Assembly: GCA_009739215.1 (NCBI GenBank)
Contig: VSJF01000013.1
Span: 434,001 to 498,000, forward strand
DNA: 64,000 bases
Source of the DNA: Floccularia luteovirens
Lineage: Eukaryota; Basidiomycota; Agaricomycetes; Agaricales; Squamanitaceae
Direction: 5' to 3'
Part shown: positions 26,000 to 37,298 of the stretch, in pieces
Position numbering within the stretch: the first letter of the stretch is position 1
How the letters are laid out: every line of letters begins with the position of its first letter
Notes under the pieces: generated by a model
Database searches by the model: none
What the model saw: only the letters and a program-made list of their open reading frames with translations
What the model was told of the DNA's origin: nothing
Made by a program: the position numbers and the translations under genes

Positions 26000-26372
26000 T
26001 GTTGAGTAGCCATCTGTGCAGTGCACAGTGATAGGAACTCAAGTTCTTACCTTGTGCTTACTTAATCTTACACTTAGGTTAGTATACTACTACTTATCCA
26101 GAAAGGACTGAATATATTCATATGTAAAGAGCATCCTTATATACAGCTTTACTATATGTACATATTTGGCATATAGGTCTGTGCACTTGTTCTACATAAT
26201 CACATGTCTAACTCATAGAACCTCATAGAAGGTTGTAGAATATGCTTAGTCATATGGCATATGACATAGGGCATAGATGGATATAGTCATGTGACACATT
26301 ATGTGACATATCTCATGTGACTCATCACCTGACAAATTATGTAATCCATTATGTGATCATACTGTCATAATA
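26000..26372 (-). repeat. LTR, type 2, minus orientation
   Basis: Starts TGTTGAGTAGCCATCTGTG and ends near GATCATACTGTCATAATA, matching in reverse the LTR at 36887-37298. Ends are mutated and no target duplication is seen. A Ty3-type gag fragment begins shortly downstream, but on the opposite orientation from this LTR, so they are probably not one element. Confidence 0.7.
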
Positions 26373-26599
26373 CTAAGCTACAAACAAGACTCACAGAACA
26401 AGCTACTAAGCAACAAACAAGAGACTTCTTAGGGTTAGACCAGCCAAATCACCCAGTATACCACAACAACCACCCTTACTTCAGATTATCAATGAACCAG
26501 AAGAAGACTACAAAGAAGAACAAGAAGTAGAACAACAGTTTTACAAAGAAGCTCAACAATCACCCTTACATATCACATATGAACCAGATGTTGAAATAT

Positions 26600-26943
26600 C
26601 TAGCAATGCAAAAGAAATAAATGTTGGCAGACCAATGCCTTTCAATGGAAAGAAAGAACATGCACAGCCATTCTTATAAGACATCCAGATTTATCTTGAT
26701 ATGAACAATGAAATCTACAATGATGACAGAAAGAAAATACTATTTACACTTTCATTTATGAAAGAAGAAACCACCACAACTTATTGTGCCAACATCATTG
26801 AAACCAGCCAATGGAAAATACGGATCATGGTCTCAATTTAAGAAAGCATTCCTAGAAGCATTCCAAGTAGGCAATATAGCCATGCAAGCAAGAACCAATC
26901 TCGCCAACCTACAGATGTCTAGCAACAACATTACCAAGTACTA
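26600..26943 (+). pseudogene. Ty3-type retrotransposon gag fragment
   Basis: Translation with stops gives RPMPFNGKKEHAQPFL, DIQIYLDMNNEIYNDDRK, KILFTLSFMKE and, after a frame change, SWSQFKKAFLEAF. This order is typical of the capsid part of Ty3/Gypsy-like Gag (Retrotrans_gag). In-frame stop at HAQPFL-stop-DIQ. Cut off by the LTR beginning at 26955. No protease, RT or integrase follows. Confidence 0.7.
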
Positions 26944-26954
26944 GAATTTAAAAT

Positions 26955-27561
26955 TGTTGCGACAGCAACAATCACATGACTGATTACATAATTAATCATG
27001 TGATGGAGCACGTGACTGATAACATGTCTCACACTCATATGCTCTATGGCATATATTAGTATACACTTGCATGGACCATTATACAAAGGTGTACAAACAC
27101 CAATTATGTATATAAGTAGTATTAAGCAGCCATGTGTGCAAGACACAGTGGAGGAACTCAAAGTCTTACCTTGTGCTTACTTATATCACACCTTATGGTT
27201 AGTGTTACTACTACTACCTATAGAATAGGACAAGATATCTATTTGCATAAGAGTGTCCTTATATACAGTTCTAGCTATATGTACATATTTGTATAAGGGT
27301 CCATGACATGATGCATAGGGCATAAGGCATGGGGCATATGTGAGTGTAGTTATGTGACATATCATATGTGACTCATCACCTGATGAATTATGTAATCCAT
27401 CATGTGATCATGCTGTTGCAACAAGTAGAGCTACTAGACTTTATGTTCTTTGTCAAATTTACTTCATAGTAGTCAGTACTAGTCCTAAGTCTCTAAGTCC
27501 TAAGTAAGCTCTAAGGTAAGAACAGTCCCCTCTACCATACAATATAGAGTGCTGCTCAACA
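26955..27561 (+). repeat. LTR, type 1, interrupted by another LTR
   Basis: Begins TGTTGCGACAGCAACAATC and ends GTGCTGCTCAACA. The two halves (26955-27119 and 27424-27561) match the intact solo LTR at 45018-45374. The interruption is a type 2 LTR. Flanking pentamers at the outer ends do not match. Confidence 0.8.
27120..27423 (-). repeat. Nested solo LTR, type 2, TSD AGTAG
   Basis: Sits inside the type 1 LTR. It is flanked on both sides by AGTAG (27115-27119 and 27424-27428). Starts TATTAAGCAGCCATG (a mutated TG end) and ends GATCATGCTGTTGCAACA. Clean example of LTR-in-LTR nesting. Confidence 0.85.
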
Positions 27562-27589
27562 GGTTATGGGCCCTGGTGCCAGTCTCAAT

Positions 27590-27890
27590 GGCACATTTGT
27601 CACTGCCTATAATGACCAGAACTGTTACCATTAGGGGTTTATGCATCATTGTTTACTTGTCTCATCATTGAGAGTGTCCTAGTTAGGGTACAGTTGGTTG
27701 TTGCCAGTCAGATTTCTCTGGCACGAATAGTGGGTTTCCACTACACAGGTTACAAACCACCTGTCAGAGTCTCTCTGAGGTCAGTTACAGAGGAGGGGAT
27801 AGCCAGGTATTTCAGGCTGTACAGTGTCAGTCCTATGCCACTATATATAATGATCCTGCTATTCTAGACAGAGGAGGGAGAAGTCACTTA
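27590..27890 (+). repeat. Conserved internal segment of the long-TIR family
   Basis: A stretch of about 300 bp shared with 40215-40500 and, inverted, with 48270-48545. All three carry the same sentence of sequence, including CTGAGGTCAGTTACAGAGGA and a cluster around TATAATGATCCTGC. In the first two copies it is open in one frame and encodes the shared peptide YKPPV-VSLRSVTEEG. Function unknown. The third copy has lost that frame. Confidence 0.7.
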
Positions 27891-27908
27891 GAATATTATG
27901 AAGGTAAC

Positions 27909-28298
27909 TGTAAGGGCAACTGGGCAGTTCGCATGGTGCATGTTTTGAAGTGTCGCAACAGGCTGCGAAATAGGAAGCGCGTCGAACTGGACAGGAAATC
28001 CAAAGTTATTATATTGTAAAGTATACATATTCTATCTACTCACCTGGACAGGAAATCCGAAGAGAAAAGTCTAAGGATTTCTGTCCAGGGGTGTTGCTAT
28101 ATATGTGGATAAAAATAGAAGAGGTATCGAAGGAGGGTTACCATCTTAGATGGGTGGTAACCTTAGTAACTGTATCTAAATATATAACTCCTTGATAGTA
28201 AGCATGTTGAAGTTGTATTGAGAGCAGGAAGTGGTGTCAAGGTATTGCTGAGTGGTTTCGAAGGGTTCGAAAGGTTGAACTTGGGGTTCTCCCTTACA
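27909..28298 (+). mobile_element. TGTAAGGG MITE, copy 2, TSD GTAAC
   Basis: 390 bp, ends TGTAAGGGCAACTGGG and GGGGTTCTCCCTTACA. Perfect 5-bp target duplication GTAAC at 27904-27908 and 28299-28303. The related long-TIR copy near 40508 lacks this insert. Internal palindromes around CCTGTCCAG motifs. No coding capacity. Confidence 0.88.
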
Positions 28299-28569
28299 GT
28301 AACAGAGTAATCACCTATATTAGAGGGTACTCGAAACTAAGATCAAGCTGAGGCTTGTCTATAGTTTCGTGTTACTTTAAATACAAGTATGCTACTTCTA
28401 ATAATAACCTATTGCGTGCTTGCTAAGTAAGCTGTGAGTCAACGCAGAGTCATACAGAAGTATCTACTAGTCATTTAGAAGTCTATACAAGTCACTACAA
28501 GTTAAAAGAACCAAAATGCAAGTCATATACGAAATATGTATAAGAAAGTAATAAATGAGGTGGAAACAC

Positions 28570-30716
28570 TGTGGGAAACCCCTACTACCTCGGAACAGAT
28601 ATAGTAAGCCCAAGACATAGTCTAAGCCTAACGTGCATCAGAGAATGTCCCCAACCAATCACAACACGAAGCACAACATTCAGTAAATCTTATGCAATTG
28701 ACTACCCAACTTTCATATTGCGAAGCCCCAGATGCCACAAATGCCCCACTCAATACTAGTGACAGCCAGGACATGTGCCCCCATTCTTAATTCCCACAAT
28801 GCACTCTTCCAGACTGCCACATAGCTTAATGAGGACCGCACAGCCCACTAATGCCATCAACCATCAACTTTAGCTCACAAGCCCCTCGGCCTGCCACATT
28901 TCCTAAAATTAGCTGGTAAAACCCCCGTATCAGCACCATCACTTATCTGATCATTGGTCTTAATTGGGATTATCATGCAGATTTGCCTTTCGGACCAAGA
29001 AAACAGCACACCTGCTAATATTAGTGCATAGGATCATGACTATCTTGGTCATGTGTGATGCAAGCACATAGCAATGCTCAGCCTTGCTGTGTTTCCATAA
29101 GGCAGACCAGATGGCTCTCCAGCATTGTTTAGCCTTTCTTTCTCTTTTGTGAGTTTCACAATTCTATAACCAGTATAGTGTATGTTCCTGGTGATGCCTC
29201 TTGTGATTTTTTATTTATTTATCATTACCATTCATTAAATTTAGTACATTTCTCTGATTACTTAGTACTCTTTCCACAATGCCTGTAGATATAAAAGATT
29301 GTAACTTAGATAGTGAGAGGAACAAGTTTCTACTATCCCAATCAGTTAGTGTCTAAAATCTAAAAACCACTGTCAATCTACTTATCCTTCATGCACCAAG
29401 TGCACCTGCACTCCACAAGATAATGCACTCATGCATATCTAACTACACTTCTCCAACGCGGACTTCATCTGCATTCTTCATACACCTGCGCACTACCACC
29501 TGCACTGAAGGGAAGATAAGTGTGAGCAGGCTCAGAAGCCTAATGGGGAGCAGTACATCTGTCTGCTGATTCTGAAGAAAGTTCCTTGTTGAGAACTTAG
29601 GTGGTTGTATTTAAGGAGTGGACTTATGGATTAAATAATGGAGTGCGTGGTGGTAGCGCGCAGGTGTGGAAGAATGTGAACTGAAGTCCGCATTGGAGAA
29701 GTGCAGTTAGATATGCACAAGTGCATTATCTTGTGGAGTGTGGGTGCACTTTGTGCATGAGGGATAAGTAGGTTGACAGTGGTTTTTTAGATTTTAGATG
29801 CTAACTGATTAGGATGGTAGAAACTTGTTCCTTTCACTATCTAAGTTACAATCTTTTATATCTACAGGCATTGCAGAAAGAGTACTAAGTAATCAGAGAA
29901 ATGTACTAAATTTAATGAATGGTAATGGTAAAAAAAATCACAAGGAGCATTACTAGGAACATGCGCTATACTGGTTATAGAATTGTGAAACTCACAAAAG
30001 AGAAAGAAAGGCTAAACAATGCTGGAGGGCCATCTGGTCTGCCTTGCGGAAATACAGCAAGACTGAGCATTGCTGTGTGCTCGCATCACACATAACCAAG
30101 ATAGTTGTGATTCTATGCACTAATATTAGCAGGAGCACTGTTTTCTTGGTCTGAAAGGCAAATCTGCATGATAATCCCAATTAAAACCAATGATCAGATA
30201 AGTGATGGTGCTAATATGGGGGTTTTACTGGCTAATTTTAGGAAACATGGCGGCCGAGGGGCTTGTGAGCTAAAGTTAATGGTTGATGGCATCAGCGGGC
30301 TGCATGGTCCTCATTAAGCTATGTGGCATCTGGAAGAGTGTGCTGCAGGAATTAAGAATGGGGGCGCGTGTCCTGGCTGTCACTAGTATTGAGTGGGGCA
30401 TTTGTGGTATCTGGGGCTTTGCATATGAAAGTTGGGTAGCCAATTGCATAAGAATTACTGAATGTTGCGCTTCACTGTTGTGATTGGTTGGGGACATTCT
30501 CTGATGTGCGTTAGGCTTAGACTATGTCTCAGGGCTTACCATATCCATTCCAAGGTAGTAGAGGGTTTCCCATAGCGTGCTCCATTATTTAACCCATAAG
30601 TCCACTCCTTAAATAAAACCACCTAAGTTCTCAACAAAGAACTTTCTTCAGAATCAGTAGATAGACATGCTGCTCCCCATTAGGCTTCTGAGCCTGCTCG
30701 CACTTACCTTCCCTTC
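28570..30716. mobile_element. 2.1 kb element made of two overlapping inverted duplications, TSD AACAC
   Basis: Starts TGTGGGAAACCCCTACTACC and ends CTTACCTTCCCTTC. It is flanked by AACAC at 28565-28569 and 30717-30721. Internal order is A (28570 to about 29505), B (about 29509-29640), A inverted (about 29645-30577), B inverted (about 30580-30716). The A arms are near 935 bp and visibly over 90% alike, for example GATCAGATAAGTGATGG near 30194 against its complement near 28941. No open transposase frame. It inserted into the right arm of the long-TIR element. Confidence 0.8.
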
Positions 30717-30854
30717 AACACATTGTGCATGCATTCTAAAGTCCAGGGAGATAGCATGTATCCAGATAAGGTCATAATAAGGACTGTGTCCTTACCTTTA
30801 GAGAAGTGACTCTCTGGAGACTCTCTTAACCAGGTAGAGACCCAGTGTTGTCCA

Positions 30855-31277
30855 TGTTGTGACAGCAACTCCACGTGATTGATTAGTAGTCATGTAATTA
30901 GTCACATGCTCATCAGTCATGTGTTGTAGACCTGATAAGATAAGATAAGGTCACACCAGTATAATAACTAAGATATAATGACATACACAGTCTAGAACAT
31001 TCTAGAGCTTACTGCATACACACATATGACTCATGTTATGGAACATGTATGACTCATGTCCTACCCAGAGTAGACACAAGATGTTTTATGTATACACTGG
31101 TAACTACATTGAGTATTATACAGCCACAACTATAATGTATATAAGTACAGGTAGTAATATCAATATACCTTGTCCAAATTACTTAGTAGTAGTTAGTAGT
31201 AGCACCCCTCTAAGCAATAGTAAGAACCCCAGATAAGGTAGTTCCCTATCACTGTGTGTGACAGGTGCTGCTCAACA
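30855..31277 (+). repeat. LTR, type 3, near-perfect TSD GTCCA/GTCCT
   Basis: Begins TGTTGTGACAGCAACTCC and ends GGTGCTGCTCAACA. Flanking pentamers GTCCA and GTCCT differ at one base. A Copia-like gag relic follows downstream, but the target duplication suggests a solo LTR rather than the 5' LTR of that relic. Confidence 0.78.
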
Positions 31278-31880
31278 GTCCTACTCTATCAAGTGGCCTA
31301 GATTGTAATAGTTGACCTCAGTCGAACTCTATGCAAGCCCTTCTTATTGTTGCAGCACTCTTGTAGTTGCTATGTTAAACATTGTGCTGATGCTCTTAAT
31401 TGTAGCTCACCAACACCCCAATAAACTCAACAATAAGAATGTCTTCTCAAGTATTCCAAGCTGTCTCTTTTGTCTTCTCTGGTGCTCATTGGTATGAGTG
31501 GAAGACCATAATAGTCAACCATCTCCAAGCTTCCTAGTTGTGGCAAGTTGTCTTCAGACAATGAATCTGACCCTCACCTCAGTCTGCAGACCAGGTTGAC
31601 AAGTGCATAGTTGCAATTGCATATGCATGGGATGATAAAGACAATGCTGCCATTGGACAATTAAAGTGACACCTATCCTCTGAGATTCAGAATCTAGCTA
31701 CAAAGACAGGGTATACTATGTCAAAAAAGATATGGGATTGGTTAGTAGAACAGTATGAGGTCAAAGAGCTTGTAGTAAGTGACACGCATCACATCACAGT
31801 CACATTGAGTCATGACAAATAGTACTTTACTTAGACAACATATTAACTACATCATCAACTACATTTTATAACATACTATA

Positions 31881-33601
31881 TCAGCAAACTCTGTTTTGGT
31901 CTGATGAAATCCATAGCAAGCCATAGTACCATAGCAACATATAGTAGTCTATAGTAACCTATAGTAATCCATAGATATCAGCCATTTTTCATAGTGATCC
32001 ATAGTGACCCATAGTGATCTGTAGTGACCTGTAGCATTTTGCCCTTTTTTATAGTTGGCCATAGCAGTCTGTAGTAACTCATAAATATCAGGCTAATTTC
32101 CATAGCAGCTCATAGTGACCTATAGTAACTCATAGATTTTTGGATTTTCTGTAGGTAGCCATAGCAGTCTGTAGTATTTCATAGATATTAGGCTAATTTG
32201 CATAGTAGTTTGTAGTAGCTTGTAGTAACCCATAGATTTTCATATATTCTATAGTTGGCCATAGCAGCTGTAGTATTCCATAGATGTCAGGCTAATTTCC
32301 ATAGTAGTCTGTAGTGGCCTGTAGTGGCTCATAGATTGTTGGATTTTCTATAGTTCACTGTAGTATGCCATAGATATCAGGCTAATTTTCATAGCAGTCT
32401 GTAGCATGTAGTGTGATGAGTTTTTGATTAACTTGTAAACTTTGTAGAATAGCACGAGATTTTGCAGAATAAAGACATATAAAATTATAGACATAGAAAG
32501 ATGTGCTTATTCGCTTTTAAATGCGTCAAAGAACAGCCAAAACAGTCCAGATTTGAGTGAGATATCATGAAAACATCATAAGAAAACATACCCATAATGT
32601 TTTCATCATATCTCACTGAATTCTGGACTATTTTGGCTACTCTTTGACGCGTATGAAAGCGAATAAGCACATCTTTCTATGTCTATAATTTTATATGTTT
32701 TTATTCTGCAAAATCTTATGCTATTCTACAAAGTTTACAGTGATCAATTACTAATTCTACATTATTTCGCTTTCTGGATTACATAAGCAAAATGTCGGAC
32801 TTGCATTGGACTTAGAAAAAAAAGTATGAGTTCAATCTTTGTCAACAGCAGAGTCATATGACTGTGGGAAAATTACCCTGGATACTTCGAACTTAAATTT
32901 TCTTTTTGCTTCTCTTCCATCTTCTTCTTCAACCACCATATTCTCTTATTTTCATAGTTGTCAGAGTCTGGTAGTGATAGAAGAGGTTGTACTAGATACT
33001 AGTATGTTCTTTCTTTTCTTTTCTGTTATGTGTCTGAGTTTTTCTCTTTCCTATGTTTTTTTTATGTTTTTCTTATGTTTTTCTATGTTTTTTTTCAATG
33101 TTTTCCAATGTTTTTTTTAATGTTTTTTCTATGTTTTTATATGTTTTTTGTCATGTTTTTTTATGTTTTTATATATGTTTTTATAATGTTTTTATATGTT
33201 TTTTATATGTTTTTTCAATCTTTGTGTAGTGACATATAGTGATATATTATGTAATTAATATAATTATAAATATATATAAATATGAATAAACAAATAAAAT
33301 AAATAAATACAATTACAAATACAAATAAAAAATATTATCTATGGCTTGCTATAGCTTACTATGGAGCACTCTATAGTGCTCTATAGCAGCTCCATAGTAT
33401 TGCATAGCATATATCAATCATAGATTGCTTACATAATCCATCTATGGAGTGCTACAACACTGCTACAGCATTGCTATAGCCTATCTATAGGGTGCTGTGG
33501 AGTGCTCTGCAGCTTATAATCCCATGCTACAGCTGCTATAGCTACTATAGTGCTATGGAGCACTCTATAGCAAGTCATAGTAGACCTGGGATTTGCTGAT
33601 G
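31881..33601 (+). mobile_element. TCAGCAAA TIR element, copy 1, filled with CCATAG minisatellite
   Basis: Ends TCAGCAAACT and GGGATTTGCTGATG. Flanked by TACTATA at 31874-31880 and 33602-33608. The empty site is preserved at about 47938 (ACTACTATATAATATCC). Inside, in order: tens of short units around CATAGTAGTC/CCATAG, a foldback at 32430-32745, a T-rich block of repeated TATGTTTTT, and more CTATGG/CCATAG units. No transposase, so non-autonomous. Confidence 0.75.
32430..32745. repeat. Perfect-looking foldback, arms about 150 bp
   Basis: Left arm passes through ACTTTGTAGAATAGCA and GAAAGATGTGCTTATTCGC, the right arm gives their complements near 32655 and 32725. The loop is about 20 bp near 32590. 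Lies inside the TCAGCAAA element. Confidence 0.8.
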
Positions 33602-34526
33602 TACTATATAATATCCTCAATCTCCATTACTATTCCATTCCAGCAGTCTGTAGTTGCATTAGAGCTTAGAACTATCTTCAAGCTATACAAAAAGTTGAAA
33701 GACTTCAAGCTTGGAGGAGGCAACCCTAAGCCTGATTTCCTCTGCCTCAATAACATATTTGGGAGATTGTAGCAGAATGACTATGAAATCCCTGAGTTGT
33801 TGTAGGTATTGATTACATTATCAGCAATTCCAGATAAATGGAATATTGTTATCACCAATCTGCTGCAAAATAAAAATGTGCAGATACTCAAATTAGTAGA
33901 TGTTATGCAAGCTATCTAACACTAGTTTTCTGGGACAAACATTACCAGAGCCACTACTGGCAGTGGAGGACAGGCAAATAAGATGTCAAACATTAAGTCT
34001 AAACAAACAAACCTCCAATATAAAGACCAGTCTAACAACAAAAAAGAAGACTCTCCTAAAGACAGTCAAAAGAGCAGTAAGAAACAGTGTGGTAAAAGGG
34101 GAAAAGACAAGAGAGAGAAAGAAAAAGCAAAAGCAGCAGAGGAAGGAAATAAGGAAGGAAGTAGTTCACACATAGCATCTGTGGCAATCATGCCACCTAT
34201 TTTATTGGTGAATCATATTGAGCACCCCCATGCTCTAACTCCTAGACCTACTTTCTTGTAGGAAAATCCTCACAAGTTCTATACTCTGCCTGCTACTAGC
34301 ACCTATACTGGTATGCAGGCATTGAGATATCCTGAGATGCCCTACAAAAGTATCAAAAGGAGTAGAGAGCTTGTAGACTATGAAGGTCTGCCACAGCAGC
34401 CACAGCATCTTTGTGTTTATAAGGAAACTGTGCTACTTTATGAGTGGTTGGAACCCTCTACCTCTAGATTAGAGGAAGTACTGGAAGAGGTAAGTGAACC
34501 TCCACCCAAATGCTTTAAGTCCAAAA

Positions 34527-34891
34527 TGTTGAGCAGTACCCTGTGTTACACATAGTAGAGTGGAACTATCTTATCTTAGAGCTTACTTATTGTGCTTACA
34601 GGCTAATACTGACTACTACCAATGTAATTGGACAAGGGGCATAGTACGAAGTACAAGGTCCTTATATACAGATTTACTGTATGTGCATATTTGTAAATAG
34701 TGGTCTGTGCTAGATAGTTCCATAAGTCACATGTTCTTTGTAGAATGTTATAGAACATCAAAGAACATGTTTTAGTCATAATGCACTGTAACATATAAAG
34801 CATATGATGAGTGAGTCACATGACTAGGTCATATGACATATCACGTTACATGAATCATGTGATCCTTCATGTGATAGTTGCTGTCACAACA
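34527..34891 (-). repeat. Solo LTR, minus orientation, TSD CAAAA
   Basis: Starts TGTTGAGCAGTACCCTG and ends GTTGCTGTCACAACA, the reverse form of the TGTTG...CAACA LTR. Perfect target duplication CAAAA at 34522-34526 and 34892-34896. Interrupts the Copia relic. Confidence 0.9.
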
Positions 34892-35558
34892 CAAAACCCC
34901 TGAATCTTGGGAACTGTGCCTGGCCCTATTCGGACTCAGATGATAGTGTATCTCTTGGATCGGAGGAAAGAGGACTGGGATTATCTATGTCCCACTAATG
35001 GATGGACAGAGATGGAGATTGATGAAGAGATTGCGAATGCTGCAGGAATTAGGTGTATCAATCAAGTGCTTGAATCTGGATATATGAACAAAAGAGAAGT
35101 ACCTTTAACTTCTTACACACTATAGCAACAAGATTGATCATGACCCACAGTGCTCTCTTCTAAACAGCTGCCATGGCAGACTTTTATATACCATGTCACA
35201 TGTATCTCTTGGCTCTTCTTAGGGCAATATAAATAATCATTTTGCTGTTTATTTGAAGTGTAAGGGAAAAGCAAAGGATCCTAATCACACATCATGGATT
35301 ATGGATTCTGGAGCATCAATGCATTTTACAAGTCAATTAATGGACTTTATTGAGTATAACACTCTGAAGACATCTATAACCTATTGTAATAGCTTCTGAT
35401 GAAGTTATATATATTGAGGAACAAGATACCATAATGATAAGTCATGAGATAGTTATACCTCTCAATGCACATAAAACAACTCAGATATCTCTAGTCTATT
35501 ACATCTCTAGATTAAGTGGTTGCCTACTCTCTATGGGACAGTTCCTGGCTGAAAAGGG
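34892..35558 (+). pseudogene. Copia relic, protease region
   Basis: From about 35225 the frame gives GNINNHFAVYLKCKGKAK, then SWIMDSGASMHFTSQLMDF. This is the Copia aspartic protease signature D-S-G-A-S followed by the usual HFT. Downstream SGCLLSMGQFLAEKG is the end of this module. The 34907-35125 frame before it (ending SGYMNKREVPLTSYTL) is not recognised. Frame changes and stops show decay. Confidence 0.72.
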
Positions 35559-35918
35559 TGTTGAGCAGCACCCTGTATTTACACAGTAGAGAGGACTGAT
35601 CTTACCTTAGAGCTTACTTAGTTTCTTAGGTGGCTTAGGTACTAGTTACTAACTACTATGAATGTAATTTGACAAAGGATATAAGATCCAGTAGCTCTAC
35701 TTATATACATAATTGGTGTTTGTACACCTTTGTACAATGGTCTGTGTGCGTATACACTAACATATCATGTGACTACATAGAGAAGCTTATAGAAGCTTAT
35801 AGAATGTGAGTGAAGGTCATGTGCCATAGAGCATATAAGTATAAGACACATCATCAGTCACGTGCTCCATCATATGATTAATTATGTAATCAGTCATGTG
35901 ATTGTTGCTGTCACAACA
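35559..35918 (-). repeat. Solo LTR, minus orientation, TSD AAGGG/AAGGA
   Basis: Starts TGTTGAGCAGCACCCTG and ends GTTGCTGTCACAACA. Same family as 34527-34891 and same orientation. Flanking pentamers differ at one base. It splits the Copia relic between the protease and the pre-integrase region (LAEKG | ETVLEGK). Confidence 0.85.
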
Positions 35919-36886
35919 AAGGAGAAACAGTGTTAGAGGGAAAGAGTCCCTCATCAATATGAATGATTATAAAGGTGTACCATTCTTGTCCTGTGAACCT
36001 CACATAAAAGGTGATACCATATACTGGTGTGATGCTCACATAGTATACAAACCCAGTGATAAGGCCTCTGTCATAGTATACAAAGTTACCTATGATACAT
36101 GGCATAAGAGATTTGGACACTCATCCAAACAGGTACTCCAGAAAGCATCCTGAGTATACAGTTGGATCTTCCATCTTCTTTGGAAGTACCTAAAGAACAC
36201 CCATTATGTCTGGGCTGTTTCTGAGGAAAGCAATATAGTAAGTCTTTCTCCCAGAGCTCTTCACAAGCTTCTGCACTATTTGAGTTAGTTCACTCTGACT
36301 TAAAGTAGTTTCCAATAGCAAGTTATCACAAATATCACTACATAATAACCTTCCTTGATGACTTTACATCTTATGCATGGACTATGAATCTGTGCCATAA
36401 ATCTGATTTGGTGGCTGCAATGAAAAGTTCACTGTATTCATTAAAGTGCAACACAATACTGAAATAAAAAAGTGGCACTTTAATGGAGAGGGGTGAATAC
36501 CAGTCAGATTGAAGTGTTGCTAAAGGAAATAGGAGTACTTGTTGAGAAATCAGTACCATATGAACAACAGTAGAATGGATCAAGCAGAATGTCTAAATCA
36601 CACTATAATGGATAAAGCGGAAGCTATGTGATATGATGCCTGTCTACCAGATAGCTAGTGGGAATTTAGCATGGAACAAGCAGTATACTGTCTATAATCA
36701 TTCTCCTATGGTGCACCTTAAATGGCGCACTCCATTTGAAGCATTAAATAAAATTAAACTAGAAGTCAATCATCTTAGAGTTTTTGGCTATGCAGCCTAT
36801 GTCTACCTCCCTGAAGAAAAATGGGTGAATAAACTCACTCCTAAATCAGAGCTAATGATATTCATTGGACACTCTGAAGGAGTAAA
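35919..36886 (+). pseudogene. Copia relic, pre-integrase and integrase
   Basis: Shows YDTWHKRFGHSSKQVLQKA (GAG_pre-integrase motif), CLGC zinc-knuckle remnant, FELVHSDLK, YIITFLDDFTSYAWTMNL (integrase core), then EALNKIKLEVNHLRVFGY and LMIFIGHSEGVN (integrase C-terminal region). Multiple stops, and the second catalytic Asp region is too degraded to read. Stops abruptly at an LTR. Reverse transcriptase and RNase H are absent from the window. Confidence 0.78.
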
Positions 36887-37298
36887 TGTTGCGACAGCAT
36901 GATCACATGATGGATTACATAATTTGTCAGGTGATGAGTCACATATGATGAGTCACATATGATGAGTCACATATGATATGTCACATATGATATGTCACAT
37001 GACTACATCCACATATGCCCCATGCTCTATGCATCATATGCAAATATGACTAAGCATGTTCTACAACCTTCTACGAGGTTCTATGCCCTAGATATGTGAT
37101 TATATAGAATAATGCACAGACCATTATATACAAATAGGTACATATAGTAGAACTAGTATATAAGGACAATACCTTCTTTTATAATAGACAGTCCTTTCTG
37201 GATAAGTAGTAGTATACTAACCTAAGTGTAAGATTAAGTAAGCACAAGGTAAGACTTGAGTCCCTATCACTGTGCATCACACAGATGGCTGCTCAACA
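36887..37298 (+). repeat. LTR, type 2, joining two unrelated flanks
   Basis: Starts TGTTGCGACAGCATGATC and ends GATGGCTGCTCAACA. Left flank GTAAA and right flank ACTTT do not match. Left neighbour is the Copia integrase and right neighbour is the middle of a TCAGCAAA element. Contains three tandem copies of ATGAGTCACAT near 36945. The mismatch suggests recombination between LTRs with loss of DNA. Confidence 0.8.

Larger units (their letters stand above)
25336..30778. mobile_element. Long-TIR DNA element, copy 1, heavily nested
   Basis: Begins GTTATGACCTTATCCAGATA at 25336 and ends with the inverted form (TCCAGATAAGGTCATAAT) at 30778. The terminal arms are long: after removing later insertions, the left arm (25336-25999) is the reverse complement of the right arm (about 28355-28569 plus 30717-30778), over roughly 270-430 bp. 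Insertions inside it include two TGTAAGGG MITEs, LTRs, a Ty3 gag scrap and the 2.1 kb inverted-duplication element. I see no transposase. The same termini recur at 40836 and at 47785/48731. No clear target duplication at the outer ends. Could be a non-autonomous foldback-type DNA transposon. Confidence 0.7.
31278..34526 (+). pseudogene. Copia-type gag relic, split by a TIR element
   Basis: First part, 31440-31880: MSSQVFQAVSFVFSGAHWY, then WDDKDNAAIGQLK, then KKIWDWLVEQYEVKELV, the UBN2-like order of Copia Gag. The same gag continues at 33602 after the inserted element (PFQQSVVALELRTIFK, AIPDKWNIVITNLLQNK), then a Lys-rich region and LRYPEMPYKSIKRSR. Several in-frame stops. A contiguous copy of the junction region exists at 47833-47998. 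Ends at the solo LTR starting 34527. Confidence 0.72.

Noticed and set aside
26380..26600. Possible primer-binding site after the LTR at 26000-26372
   Set aside because: The LTR is in minus orientation relative to the gag fragment and I could not match a tRNA 3' end.
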